Assembly (NCBI RefSeq): GCF_032814565.1
Contig: NZ_CP136521.1
Coordinates: forward strand, 310,001-374,000
DNA from: Hwangdonia lutea
GTDB taxonomy: Bacteria; Bacteroidota; Bacteroidia; Flavobacteriales; Flavobacteriaceae
DNA length: 64,000 nt
Reading direction: 5' to 3'
Part shown: piece by piece, positions 45,532 through 54,886 of the stretch
Layout: every line of letters begins with the position of its first letter
Numbering within the stretch: position 1 is the stretch's first letter
Notes under the pieces: generated by a model
Database searches by the model: none
The model's input: the letters and a program-made list of their open reading frames with translations, nothing else
Told to the model about the DNA's origin: nothing
Program-made: the position numbers and the translations under genes

Positions 45532-46257
45532 TTATTTTGAAGTTAGATTGTCTAAAACAGACATGGAAATATAAAGTATTATAATAATTGGAATGGCCGC
45601 AAACTGCAACACCATTAAAAGCACTACACATAACAGTATAAAAATATAGCGTGTCACATTGTTTTTAAAACTCCAATCTTTAAACTTTAAGGCGAACAGC
45701 TTTATGTTTGCGTTTAGTATCCAACAGCTAAAAACAGTTACACCAATTAAAAACCATTTATTTAAAATTATGGCGTTAATTATATCGCTATTCTGGTATT
45801 CCATAATGAGTGGCAGCGATAAAATAAGCAAAGCATTTGCTGGTGTTGGCAGGCCTTTAAAATAGCTTTGTTGCTCGGTGTCGATATTGAATTTTGCCAA
45901 TCGATAAGCTGATGCAAGTGTGATTGACAGCCCTAAAAGCGGAATTATCGGCAATCCAAAACCAACAGATAAATCAATTTCTCCCCAACCTGACTCAACA
46001 ATTTCCAACAATTTAAACATTATAATCCCTGGCACCAATCCGCTGGTAACCACATCGGCCAGCGAATCCAACTGTAAACCCAATTCGCTTTGCACGTTTA
46101 GTTTTCGTGCTGCAAAGCCATCAAAAAAATCAAAGAAAATACCGAGAAACACAAACAAAGCCGCGGCTACAAAATTATCGTTAACGGCGAAAATTACGGC
46201 AATACATCCTGAAAAAAGATTTAAAAGAGTGAGTGCATTCGGAATATATCGCTTCAT
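45532..46257 (-). CDS. pssA: CDP-alcohol phosphatidyltransferase, likely phosphatidylserine synthase
   Basis: A 241-residue inner-membrane enzyme that joins a CDP-activated diacylglycerol to an alcohol, probably serine, in phospholipid synthesis. The catalytic pattern DGFAARKL...GLQLDSLAD (DGxxAR-x8-Gx3Dx3D) lies at residues about 46-68. About six to seven helices are visible. The N-terminal IPNALTLLNLFSGCIAVIFA is the usual start of bacterial type II PssA. It precedes DUF808 with a 5 bp gap. Confidence 0.9.
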   Translation of the reverse strand: MKRYIPNALTLLNLFSGCIAVIFAVNDNFVAAALFVFLGIFFDFFDGFAARKLNVQSELGLQLDSLADVVTSGLVPGIIMFKLLEIVESGWGEIDLSVGFGLPIIPLLGLSITLASAYRLAKFNIDTEQQSYFKGLPTPANALLILSLPLIMEYQNSDIINAIILNKWFLIGVTVFSCWILNANIKLFALKFKDWSFKNNVTRYIFILLCVVLLMVLQFAAIPIIIILYISMSVLDNLTSK

Positions 46258-46386
46258 AAATATATAATTTTAGAGCTGTAAAAATAACAAACTATTGTTG
46301 TGAAAAACAACTATCAAACAATATCTATTATTATTTCAAGTTTATTAGGTGATAAATTATATGCATATTTGTAAAAAAAATAGCGA

Positions 46387-47457
46387 TTGAAGGCTTACAT
46401 AACCACAATATTTTGCTTTTTAACATTAACTCTATGCGCTCAAACCGTTAGAAAATATTCCAACGAGTTTATGAATATTGGTGTTGATGCCGCGGCTTTA
46501 GGCATGAGCAACGCGGTTACGGCACATACCAACGATGTGAATTCGGGTTATTGGAATCCTGCGGGCCTATTACATCTTGAAGACAATCAACTCGCTTTAA
46601 TGCATTCCAGTTACTTTGCCAATATTGCCAATTACGATTATGCGGCCTTTGCTATGCCCATTGATAATAGAAGTGCTGTGGGCATTTCGCTAATTCGCTT
46701 TGCGGTTGACGATATCTTAAACACCACTCAACTCATTGATGCGCAAGGTAATATTAATTACGACAGAATTAGTTTGTTTTCGACAGCCGATTACGGCTTA
46801 ACCTTTTCGTATGCCAGAAAACTTCCGGTTCAAGGTCTAAATTACGGGATAAATGCAAAAATTATAAGACGGATTATTGGCGATTTCGCAGCGTCTTGGG
46901 GTTTTGGTTTTGATGTTGGTGTTCAGTTTGAAACCAAAAACAATTGGAAATTTGGTGTTATGGCGCGCGATATCACCACCACATTTAATGCTTGGGCTAT
47001 TGATGAAGACGAGTTTGCCAAAATACAAAATGCCGTTGCCGGACAAAACCAGGAATTACCCGAAACAACCGAAATTACCATTCCTAAACTACAAATAGGC
47101 ATGTCGAAATTAGTTGATTTTAATGTAGATTACACGCTGTTAACATCGGTTAATTTGAATGTTCGGTTTGAAGAAAATAACGATGTTATTTCGTCGTCGT
47201 TCGCCAGTATTAACCCCGCTTTGGGATTTGAGTTTGGCTATGTAGATATGGTTTATTTACGTGCCGGGGTTGGTAATTTTCAAAATGAACTTCAAATTGA
47301 TAACACCGAGCAATTGAGCTTTCAACCCAGTTTTGGCGTAGGTTTTAAATATAACGGCGTTCAAATAGATTATGCGTTTACAGATATTGGCGATCAAAGT
47401 GTGGCCTTGTATTCGAATGTGTTTTCATTAAAACTCGATTTGGGTATTTTTAGGTAA
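46387..47457 (+). CDS. PorV/PorQ-family outer-membrane protein, PorV2 type
   Basis: A 356-residue outer-membrane beta-barrel of the PorV/PorQ group linked to the T9SS. The TTG at 46387 opens a signal peptide (LKAYITTIFCFLTLTLCAQ) followed by the characteristic mature start FMNIGVDAAALGMSNAV and VNSGYWNPAGLLHL. Repeated amphipathic strands and the closing sequence YSNVFSLKLDLGIF fit the FadL-like fold. Other PorV-type proteins serve as T9SS shuttle proteins; this paralogue's exact role is not established here. The window's four T9SS cargo proteins make a functional link plausible but unproved. Confidence 0.85.
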   Translation: MKAYITTIFCFLTLTLCAQTVRKYSNEFMNIGVDAAALGMSNAVTAHTNDVNSGYWNPAGLLHLEDNQLALMHSSYFANIANYDYAAFAMPIDNRSAVGISLIRFAVDDILNTTQLIDAQGNINYDRISLFSTADYGLTFSYARKLPVQGLNYGINAKIIRRIIGDFAASWGFGFDVGVQFETKNNWKFGVMARDITTTFNAWAIDEDEFAKIQNAVAGQNQELPETTEITIPKLQIGMSKLVDFNVDYTLLTSVNLNVRFEENNDVISSSFASINPALGFEFGYVDMVYLRAGVGNFQNELQIDNTEQLSFQPSFGVGFKYNGVQIDYAFTDIGDQSVALYSNVFSLKLDLGIFR

Positions 47458-47495
47458 GTTTATAATACGCGTTTGATAAATAAAAATAATTTTAA

Positions 47496-48665
47496 ATGAA
47501 AAAAGCACTACTTCTTTTAGGTCTTCTTTTATGTATTAAAACTTCATTTGGGCAACAGGTTGAATTATCAAACCAAGCCGTAGTTAGTGTATTAACTATT
47601 GGTCCCGGCGAGTCTTTAAATGATGCTTTTGGGCATAGTGCGTTTAGAATAAAAGACAAAACAACCGGTTTAGATGTGGTTTTTGGCTATGGCGAATATG
47701 ATTTCGATACGCCTAATTTCTATTTAAAATTCGCACAAGGAAAGCTTCAATATTTAATTAGTAAAGATGATTTCCAAAGGTTTTACAGCGCATATTCCTA
47801 TTACAACAGAACTATAAAAGAACAGGTTTTAAATCTTTCACAACCCCAAAAACAAAGACTTTATAGTTTTTTAGTCGATAATTACAAGCCCGAAAACAGA
47901 GCGTATTTGTATGAATTCTTTTTTGATAATTGCGCTACTAAAATTAAAGATGTTGCCAACATTGCTTTAAATAACAACATTAGTTTTAACGTTCCCAAAG
48001 ACTTTAAACCAGAAACTTTCAGAACTTTAATTCATAATAACCTCAACAAAAATTCTTGGGGAAGTTTGGGGATTGATGTGGCTTTAGGGTCCGTAATCGA
48101 CAGAAAAGCAACACCCGAACAGCACATGTTTTTACCGGAGAATATTTATAAATTCTTTGAAAATGCCACTATTAAAACCAATAACGAGCCTTTGGTAAAG
48201 GAAAGCAAAATACTTTTTCAACAAAAAAATAGAGTTACATCAACGTCGTTTTTTACCAGTCCTTTATTTGTTTTTGGAGTTATCGGGTTGCTTATACTAT
48301 ATATCACTTACAACGACCGCAAAAACAAAAAACGCAGCACATGGCTAGACGTTGTTTTGTTCAGCATTACAGGCGTTGTTGGCGTTTTTATTTTACTACT
48401 TTGGTTAGCTACCGACCACACCGGTACGCACCAAAACTACAATTTGCTTTGGGCTTTTGCGCTTAATTTATTGATGATACCGCAACTCTTAAAAAAGAAA
48501 CCGAGCAACTGGTTTATTAAGTATTTAAAACTGCTCGTTATTTTACTTTGTTTAATGACCCTACATTGGCTCATTGGCGTACAGGTATTTGCCATTGGGT
48601 TAATTCCGTTTTTAATCGCACTTTTTATTAGATATGTGTATTTGATAAAGTACTTTAATGATTGA
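47496..48665 (+). CDS. DUF4105 membrane protein (Lnb-like N-terminal domain)
   Basis: A 389-residue protein with a signal peptide (MKKALLLLGLLLCIKTSFGQ). The periplasmic domain (residues about 25-240) has the DUF4105/Lnb core with GESLNDAFGHSAFRIKD, whose His, and DNCATKIKDVA, whose Cys, match the Cys-His layout of the permuted NlpC/P60-like fold. Five hydrophobic segments follow from about residue 250. A hydrolase or acyl-transfer activity is inferred from fold only. It starts 38 bp after porV2 and may be co-transcribed with it. Confidence 0.88.
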   Translation: MKKALLLLGLLLCIKTSFGQQVELSNQAVVSVLTIGPGESLNDAFGHSAFRIKDKTTGLDVVFGYGEYDFDTPNFYLKFAQGKLQYLISKDDFQRFYSAYSYYNRTIKEQVLNLSQPQKQRLYSFLVDNYKPENRAYLYEFFFDNCATKIKDVANIALNNNISFNVPKDFKPETFRTLIHNNLNKNSWGSLGIDVALGSVIDRKATPEQHMFLPENIYKFFENATIKTNNEPLVKESKILFQQKNRVTSTSFFTSPLFVFGVIGLLILYITYNDRKNKKRSTWLDVVLFSITGVVGVFILLLWLATDHTGTHQNYNLLWAFALNLLMIPQLLKKKPSNWFIKYLKLLVILLCLMTLHWLIGVQVFAIGLIPFLIALFIRYVYLIKYFND

Positions 48666-48789
48666 TGACAGAAGACCGTAGACTGATGACTGATAACTTT
48701 CTAAGTACTATGACTGAACTATTACCCATAAGCTTACTGAGATTCACAAAGACGCACAGCGTTTAAACCGAAAATATAATTGATCGAAA

Positions 48790-48826
48790 ACTGCGACTGA
48801 ATACTGAGACTGCGACTGAATATTGA
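48790..48826. repeat. Short tandem repeat before the end of the sugar transferase gene
   Basis: Two copies of an 18 bp unit (ACTGCGACTGAATACTGA with one mismatch), spaced by one base (19 bp period), lie just beside the stop of the next gene; looser ACTGA/GACTGAT motifs continue back to about 48665. Noncoding. Confidence 0.55.
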
Positions 48827-48827
48827 A

Positions 48828-50219
48828 TCACTGTCCTCTAAAAAATATAACGGTACTTAGTGTTTTTACAAGAATATTGGCATCCAAAAAAAAGCTTCGG
48901 TGTTTAATATAATATAAATCGTATTGAAGCTTAAGAAGGCTATCATCAACCGATGAGCCGTATCTGGTTTTTACCTGAGCCCAACCTGTTAACCCGGGTT
49001 TTATAATATGTCGGGTTTCGTAAAACGGAAGAATTTGTGATAGTTCTCTAACAAAATACGGACGTTCCGGCCTTGGGCCAATCAAACTCATATCACCCCT
49101 TAAGATATTCCAAAATTGAGGAATTTCGTCCAACCTTGAATGTCGTAAAAAATTACCGAATTTTGTAATTCTAACATCATTTTTCTGCGCCCAAACCGCG
49201 CCTTCCTTTTCAGCATTTTTAATCATGGTTCTAAATTTAATAATCCTAAAGAGGTTTCCGTTTTTACCAATCCGTTCTTGGGAATATAAAAGCGGTCCTC
49301 TATTCCCAATAGCATTTCCTATAAGAATTACGGGTAATAAAATAAGTCCAGATAAAACACCTAATATCGAAATGAGAATATCGAAAAATCGATGGAAAAA
49401 CAAATACAGTTTATTTTGGTTGCTTCGGCTGAATGGAAAATACTTATAAAAATCCTTTCCGATGAATTGTATGGGAATTCTACGGGTTAAATCTTCGTAA
49501 ACCTGTGTGTATTCTTTTATGGGAAACCCGCCTTCTAAAAGCGTAATAAGGTCTTTATAAATGGTTGGCGTTATCGTTTCGGAATTATAACTGGCAATTA
49601 CAACTTCAGAAATGCTTTCATCTTTAATAACCTGATAAATTTGTTTGGGACTATATTCAACAATGCCTTTAAATTTAACTTTATCGGTTTTATTAGCTTC
49701 ACAATTAATAAAACCCACTATTTTATAATTGGGGTCTGCCACATTAAAAGCCTCAACAATAGCTTGAATATTGGATGTTTCGCCCACTATAAGTACTTTT
49801 TTATAAAACCTCGGCGATACCACAAAGGTTATGTATGCCCATCTCCAAACAAAAAGTGCAAATAAAATAGCGAAATAAAAGTATAGGATTTGCAGTCGAT
49901 TTACGGGTAATATAGGTGTGAAAAATGGTGTTAAAAAATAGAACAAAACGGTAATGGACACCGTTAGTACAATATTGGCAGACACCGTTTCAATTTTGCT
50001 TGCTTTTTGTAAATCGTACAATTCGAAAATAGTGCCAAAAACCAATATATAAATCGTTAAAACAAAAACCCAAGTCCAGTTTTCTTTGGTCATGGTAAAA
50101 TAGTCAAAATTGAATGTATGACTCACAAAATACAATACACTAAGCACAGAAATAATATCGAATATTCGCAGCAGAACTTTACGTTCGGAAATATTAAAAT
50201 GAATTCCTTTTTTTGACAT
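48828..50219 (-). CDS. Polyprenyl-phosphate sugar-1-phosphate transferase (exopolysaccharide initiation)
   Basis: A 463-residue inner-membrane enzyme that starts polysaccharide repeat-unit synthesis by moving a sugar-phosphate to undecaprenyl phosphate. Four helices (residues about 15-115) and a nucleotide-binding-like middle (KVLIVGETSNIQAIVEAF) precede the C-terminal bacterial sugar transferase domain. The catalytic core shows FRTMIKNAEKEGAVWA, SRLDEIPQFWNILRGDMSL and IGPRPERPYFV. It matches the WbaP/WcaJ type. It is the last gene of the minus-strand polysaccharide operon and is preceded by a 57 bp gap. Confidence 0.95.
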   Translation of the reverse strand: MSKKGIHFNISERKVLLRIFDIISVLSVLYFVSHTFNFDYFTMTKENWTWVFVLTIYILVFGTIFELYDLQKASKIETVSANIVLTVSITVLFYFLTPFFTPILPVNRLQILYFYFAILFALFVWRWAYITFVVSPRFYKKVLIVGETSNIQAIVEAFNVADPNYKIVGFINCEANKTDKVKFKGIVEYSPKQIYQVIKDESISEVVIASYNSETITPTIYKDLITLLEGGFPIKEYTQVYEDLTRRIPIQFIGKDFYKYFPFSRSNQNKLYLFFHRFFDILISILGVLSGLILLPVILIGNAIGNRGPLLYSQERIGKNGNLFRIIKFRTMIKNAEKEGAVWAQKNDVRITKFGNFLRHSRLDEIPQFWNILRGDMSLIGPRPERPYFVRELSQILPFYETRHIIKPGLTGWAQVKTRYGSSVDDSLLKLQYDLYYIKHRSFFLDANILVKTLSTVIFFRGQ

Positions 50220-50276
50220 GCTTAAGTGAAAATCGAGAAGCTATAAATATAGTAAGTTAATTTAATTATGCTCTAA

Positions 50277-51287
50277 TTATTTTAAGAGGTTAATCCATAG
50301 GCCTTTAACGGTATGCCAATCCAATTGTTCTGCTTTTTCTCTGGCAGAAGTTATCATTAAATTTGCTTGTTCGGGTTGGTTTTTAATTGTTTTTATGGCA
50401 TTTGTAAACTGTTCAATACTATTAGGTTCTACCAAAATACCATCAATTTCATTGGTAATTAAATAAGGCGTACCACCCACATTGGTAGAAACTACAGGCA
50501 AACCCAACGCCATGGCTTCAATAACGCTTACAGGCATGTTGTCAAAATTGGTGGTATTTATAAAAATATTGTAGTTTTCTGATAATTTTATCCATGCTTC
50601 TTTTTCCAGTTTTCCGGTAAAAGTTACTTTTACGTTAAGGTTTTCGGCAAGTTTTTTTACTTCTTTTAAACTCCCGTCGTTTTCGGGCCCAACCATACAA
50701 AGTTCGGCTTCAATGTGTTCGTCTTTTAAAGCTTTTAAAACTTGTATAGCCAGTAACGGATTATAGATTTTTGAAAACGAACGCACCCATAATAATTTTA
50801 CTTTATCAAAGTGTCGTGCTTTAAATGGATAATTTTTAATTTCTATACTATTAGGAATACAAATGATATTTGAATAACCCAATGCTTCAAAATTAGATTG
50901 TGTATACTTTGATGGCGCCACATTTTTATAAGCATAATTAAATATAGCTTTTGATAATTTAGGATGCGATTTTAATCGATTGGGTAAATTGCCGCCATGT
51001 AATATTGGCATGTATTTTAAGTCTAACAGTCTGCATAATTGACTTACAAATAACGCGTAATAAAAATTAGAAGTGCTATAGGTATCGATTAGCACAACAT
51101 GTGTTTCTTTTCTGTACTTCATTACATGATATAACATATCTACCATTCTAAAGACCTTGTTTGTCTTATTTGACGCTGATTTAATTGCAAAACCTTCAGC
51201 TTCAAGCAACTTCCCAAAAACTTCAATAGAGGTTACTGTTTTACCCTTTTTTGATAATATGTTGCCTATGTACAATAGGTTTTTCAT
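50277..51287 (-). CDS. Glycosyltransferase family 4 protein
   Basis: A 336-residue cytoplasmic GT-B enzyme. The C-terminal donor-binding half contains KLLWVRSFSKIYNPLLAI, ELCMVGPENDGSLKEV and the ExxALG-like EAMALGLPVVSTNVGG. The acceptor half starts MKNLLYIGNILSKKGKT. It transfers a sugar from a nucleotide donor in the build-up of the operon's glycan; donor and linkage cannot be read. It is separated from its neighbours by 57 and 43 bp. Confidence 0.9.
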   Translation of the reverse strand: MKNLLYIGNILSKKGKTVTSIEVFGKLLEAEGFAIKSASNKTNKVFRMVDMLYHVMKYRKETHVVLIDTYSTSNFYYALFVSQLCRLLDLKYMPILHGGNLPNRLKSHPKLSKAIFNYAYKNVAPSKYTQSNFEALGYSNIICIPNSIEIKNYPFKARHFDKVKLLWVRSFSKIYNPLLAIQVLKALKDEHIEAELCMVGPENDGSLKEVKKLAENLNVKVTFTGKLEKEAWIKLSENYNIFINTTNFDNMPVSVIEAMALGLPVVSTNVGGTPYLITNEIDGILVEPNSIEQFTNAIKTIKNQPEQANLMITSAREKAEQLDWHTVKGLWINLLK

Positions 51288-51330
51288 CTGTTAAAGTTTT
51301 ATTGCTTTTTAATGGGTTCGATGTCATTTG

Positions 51331-52701
51331 TTATTCGCGATGATGTATTTTAATTGACGCGCTCCTTTGATTCGTCCGTTTTTCATACTGAATATTTAAC
51401 AAACACAACCCATAAATAAATGCCGGTGCCGCGATACGCATGGATGAATGATTTATGGTTAAAAACCAAAATAGATAAAAAGAGTAGAAATATATGTTTT
51501 TTTTGTTTTTGAACCTTAAAAACAAGGGTGTTAGTAATAATATAGAAAAAGCCACCACCCCAAAAAAACCATGTTCACCAACAATTCTACTCATTTCGTT
51601 ATGCGATGCTGCTTGTATGCCTTCCTTTTCAAATCGCAACTCCTTTAATTTACCCACGCCAACACCTAAAAAGGGGTTTTCGAAAAATTCGTTTAATTCG
51701 TTAGCAAGCAATCCTGTTCTTCCTGTAGTTATATCTTCTTTTTCACGTCCTAACGCATCTTGGTTACTATAACGCTTATCGATTAGGCCTTCTGTACTAA
51801 AAGAGCTTATAAACCATGTTGACATGATGCCCAAACCAAAAATTAGTAATGTAAATGTAATACGAAGTTTTGTTTTAGAAGTCGCTTTAAAATAAAACAC
51901 AGCTATAAAAACTAAAATAGCTACAACGGCGACAAAAACACCGCCTCTACTAAATGTAATAATGGCCCTATACGTCATTAAGGCTAAAATTGAAATGTTT
52001 AAAACCTTTAAAAAAAGTGTTTTGGATTGCAAAAACAATCTGGCAGCCAATAAAAAAGCCCCTAGGCCCAAGATAGTTGCGACTTGATTAGGACCAAAGC
52101 CACCCGATGCTGCAAAATTTGAGCCCGTGCCTGACAAAACTGATTTTATACTGGGGCTATATAAAAAAAGATACGTTGTTGTAGTTATTATTGGCAAAAT
52201 AGTTGCCAATAAAATATTTTGTAAAACTACAATTGAAACATTTCGTTTATAGCAATATACCGCTACGATGCCCAAACAAACTGGTCCGCTTAAGTTAAAA
52301 GCAATGGCTGTCCTAATATTGGTTTCAAAACCCAAAGTATAGACTGCCACAATAACCCCAGGTATTAAGGCGAAAATATACATGATATATATATATGATT
52401 TTTTACTAACACCATCACCCAAAGACATACCTAATAAAACAAATAAAATAACAAAATACTTTGATGCTTCGTACAATAAATTACCTCCCGTCATTCTTAA
52501 AAACACCTCGGCTCCAACCACGTACGCACAAGACCCCAACACATATATAAATCTTTTTTTTGCTGAAGCATTTACGATACTATACAAGCAAATTGCTAAA
52601 ATGGCAATAAAATAGACTTTAGATAAGGGTTTAAAAATAAATATGCCGACACCCAAAGCCAGATGAAACAGCATTAAGGTTATGTAACTATACTGTTTCA
52701 A
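51331..52701 (-). CDS. O-antigen ligase/polymerase family membrane protein
   Basis: A 456-residue protein with about twelve helices and a large periplasmic loop near residues 305-375 containing ENPFLGVGVGKLKELRF and AASHNEMSRIVGEHGFFG, the signature region of the Wzy_C/O-antigen ligase family. It probably polymerises repeat units (Wzy) in the periplasm, or ligates the glycan to a carrier. In this operon polymerase is the more likely role because an initiating transferase is present. It overlaps the upstream GT4 gene by 4 bp. Confidence 0.85.
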   Translation of the reverse strand: MKQYSYITLMLFHLALGVGIFIFKPLSKVYFIAILAICLYSIVNASAKKRFIYVLGSCAYVVGAEVFLRMTGGNLLYEASKYFVILFVLLGMSLGDGVSKKSYIYIMYIFALIPGVIVAVYTLGFETNIRTAIAFNLSGPVCLGIVAVYCYKRNVSIVVLQNILLATILPIITTTTYLFLYSPSIKSVLSGTGSNFAASGGFGPNQVATILGLGAFLLAARLFLQSKTLFLKVLNISILALMTYRAIITFSRGGVFVAVVAILVFIAVFYFKATSKTKLRITFTLLIFGLGIMSTWFISSFSTEGLIDKRYSNQDALGREKEDITTGRTGLLANELNEFFENPFLGVGVGKLKELRFEKEGIQAASHNEMSRIVGEHGFFGVVAFSILLLTPLFLRFKNKKNIYFYSFYLFWFLTINHSSMRIAAPAFIYGLCLLNIQYEKRTNQRSASIKIHHRE

Positions 52702-53768
52702 ACTTTATTATAAATTGAAATTAATTGCTCTACATTTTTCTTAGCGCTAAAATTATTTGCTACATGCTTATATAGCATTTCTCCTGCTTGTTTACGCTTG
52801 TCTTTATTATTGATATATTTTAACAAACCTTTTGAAAATGCATCAACATCATCGGGATTTACCAATATACCTTCCGTTTTTTTTGAAATGACCTTATTGC
52901 AATCCCCAACATTTGTTGCAACAACGGCTAGTTTTGCTAATCCGTATTCAACCAATGACAGCGGTAGACCCTCTGATGATGATGACAGCACTCCAATTTC
53001 ACATTGTGATAAAATATAGCTTATATCTTCTTTTAAACCATAAACAAAAACGTTTTGATTCAAACCATTCTCATCAATAAATACTTTTATCTGATTGGAA
53101 TACGCATCTTTAAAATCTTCGCCTATGAGATGCAAACTCCAATCTGTTGTCTTTTTTAAAATATTTTCAAAGGCTTCAAGCAGCAATATATGATTTTTGG
53201 GATGTTTTAAATTTGCTACACAAACTATCCGCTTTCCTTGTTTTCCTTTTAAGGTGGTATGCTGATTTTCTCCTTTTAAAACAGAAAAATTAGATAGGTA
53301 ATATATTTTTTTAACAAACAAATTTTTTTCTGCCCAAAGCTTTAAACTGGTATTTACCACAATTACTGCGTTAAAAAAAAGCGAACAGGCCTTTAGCACT
53401 ATATTTTCAAATAATCCGTTGGAACCTCTATTGCCATTGTGGTCGTGCCATATTACCTTTATATTGCGATTAAAAAGCTTTAAAATAGCTACCTGTACAT
53501 AAGATGTTGAATGGGCATGTACCAAATTAATGTTATGCGTTTTTACAAATACATTCAAAGTTTTTATAGCATTAAAATCCATGGAACTCTTTTTATTTAA
53601 AAACAGATACCCTACATTTTTATGCAAAGTATTTTTTAACGCACCTTCCATTCGTGTTGCGCACAAATACGATTCATCAACTAAACCAACCAATAAATTT
53701 GCGTAATTGACCGATGTTCGTTCGGCACCTCCTGTTTGTAAAGAATCTATTAATTGTAATATTCGCAT
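52698..53768 (-). CDS. Glycosyltransferase family 4 protein
   Basis: A 356-residue GT-B enzyme starting MRILQLIDSLQTGGAERTSV, the typical GT4 N-terminus with the glycine-rich GGAER loop. The donor domain shows RIVCVANLKHPKNHILLLEAF and SSSEGLPLSLVEYGLAKLAV where the EX7E-like pair sits. It shares one base with the upstream gene and 4 bp with the downstream polymerase gene, so the genes are tightly coupled. The sugar is unknown. Confidence 0.92.
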   Translation of the reverse strand: MRILQLIDSLQTGGAERTSVNYANLLVGLVDESYLCATRMEGALKNTLHKNVGYLFLNKKSSMDFNAIKTLNVFVKTHNINLVHAHSTSYVQVAILKLFNRNIKVIWHDHNGNRGSNGLFENIVLKACSLFFNAVIVVNTSLKLWAEKNLFVKKIYYLSNFSVLKGENQHTTLKGKQGKRIVCVANLKHPKNHILLLEAFENILKKTTDWSLHLIGEDFKDAYSNQIKVFIDENGLNQNVFVYGLKEDISYILSQCEIGVLSSSSEGLPLSLVEYGLAKLAVVATNVGDCNKVISKKTEGILVNPDDVDAFSKGLLKYINNKDKRKQAGEMLYKHVANNFSAKKNVEQLISIYNKV

Positions 53769-54886
53769 TAGCTATTTAGTAATTTTGCCACTTCAGTTTC
53801 AAAAACATCTAAAGTATAATTTTGAGACCAATTACTTGCCAATATAGACATTAGTTTTAAATCGTAGTTTTTTAAGCTTTCAAGTATCTTTTTTACTGCG
53901 CTTTCGAGATTATGTTCAATCAAAATTCCGCGTTTCCCATAATCCAACATAAAAGGCACACATGAAACTTTAGTTGCAATAGGAATGGTGCCAAAAAACA
54001 TGGCTTCAGCAATGGCCTTGGGCCAACCTTCGGACTTTGAGGCCAGTATTAAAAAATGAGCCTTTTTTAAAATCTCTTTAACTATTGATGCGTCTTGGTT
54101 ACCTTTAAATTCAACCACATTTCCTAATCCATTTTTAATAACATAATCATTGAGCTCTTTTTTTAAAGGACCTTCACCGTAAAATTCCAAAAAAACATTT
54201 TTGCCTTCTTTTTTTAGTTGTTCAACTAATTTAATAGCAAAAAGTGGTCGTTTTCCCTTTACCAAAGTACCTATAAAAACAAAGTGTAATCTGTTATTAT
54301 ATTCCCGTTTTTCAATTTTAACTCTATCTTTTTCAGAGAAAGAAGCCGTAAAAAACGGTTTAACATTTTTTGTTTTATTTTCCCAATGGCCATAAACCAA
54401 TACGTGCATATTTTTAGTTAAAAACGAATTGCTTAATAACCATTTTTGAAACCTGTAACTTAAAGGTTGCTTGCTTTTGGGATCCCAATTACCAGCATAT
54501 TTAGCAGTTTTAATTTTTTTTGGAAAACAAATTTGAACTATGCAGCCTAAAAGCCCAATATTTCCTGGGCAGCGTAAATGAATATGATCGGCGCGTTTGC
54601 AAGCCTTAAAAATAGCATACAAAATAGTTGGTAGTTTAAATAGAGAAACCATTAATGTTTTAATGGATGTAAACTGAATTTGAGGAATAGTATTTATATT
54701 AATATTCTCGTGTTGATAAGGTATATCAATAGGTGTCAACTCTTCATTTTTTGCAAGAGGCGAAACAATTGTAACACTATCCACATGTTTTAACCATAAA
54801 TTCATTTCACGAACATAAGGTGCATAAGCAAACAATTTATTTTTTTGCTTTTTATGTAGAACATGAGAAATAATTAAAAAATTCAT
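53768..54886 (-). CDS. Glycosyltransferase family 4 protein
   Basis: A 372-residue GT-B enzyme. The N-terminal half begins MNFLIISHVLHKKQKNKLF; the donor domain contains LHFVFIGTLVKGKRPLFAIK, FLEFYGEGPLKKELNDYV and SKSEGWPKAIAEAMFFGTIP with the EX7E-like Glu pair. It overlaps the GT2 gene upstream by 4 bp and the next GT4 gene by one base. Donor and linkage are unknown. Confidence 0.9.
   Translation of the reverse strand: MNFLIISHVLHKKQKNKLFAYAPYVREMNLWLKHVDSVTIVSPLAKNEELTPIDIPYQHENININTIPQIQFTSIKTLMVSLFKLPTILYAIFKACKRADHIHLRCPGNIGLLGCIVQICFPKKIKTAKYAGNWDPKSKQPLSYRFQKWLLSNSFLTKNMHVLVYGHWENKTKNVKPFFTASFSEKDRVKIEKREYNNRLHFVFIGTLVKGKRPLFAIKLVEQLKKEGKNVFLEFYGEGPLKKELNDYVIKNGLGNVVEFKGNQDASIVKEILKKAHFLILASKSEGWPKAIAEAMFFGTIPIATKVSCVPFMLDYGKRGILIEHNLESAVKKILESLKNYDLKLMSILASNWSQNYTLDVFETEVAKLLNS

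Noticed and set aside
45054-45584. 176-codon plus-strand ORF opposite the DUF808 gene
   Set aside because: It is antisense to a clear DUF808 coding frame and spans its 5' end; low-complexity Ser/Lys composition indicates a shadow frame.
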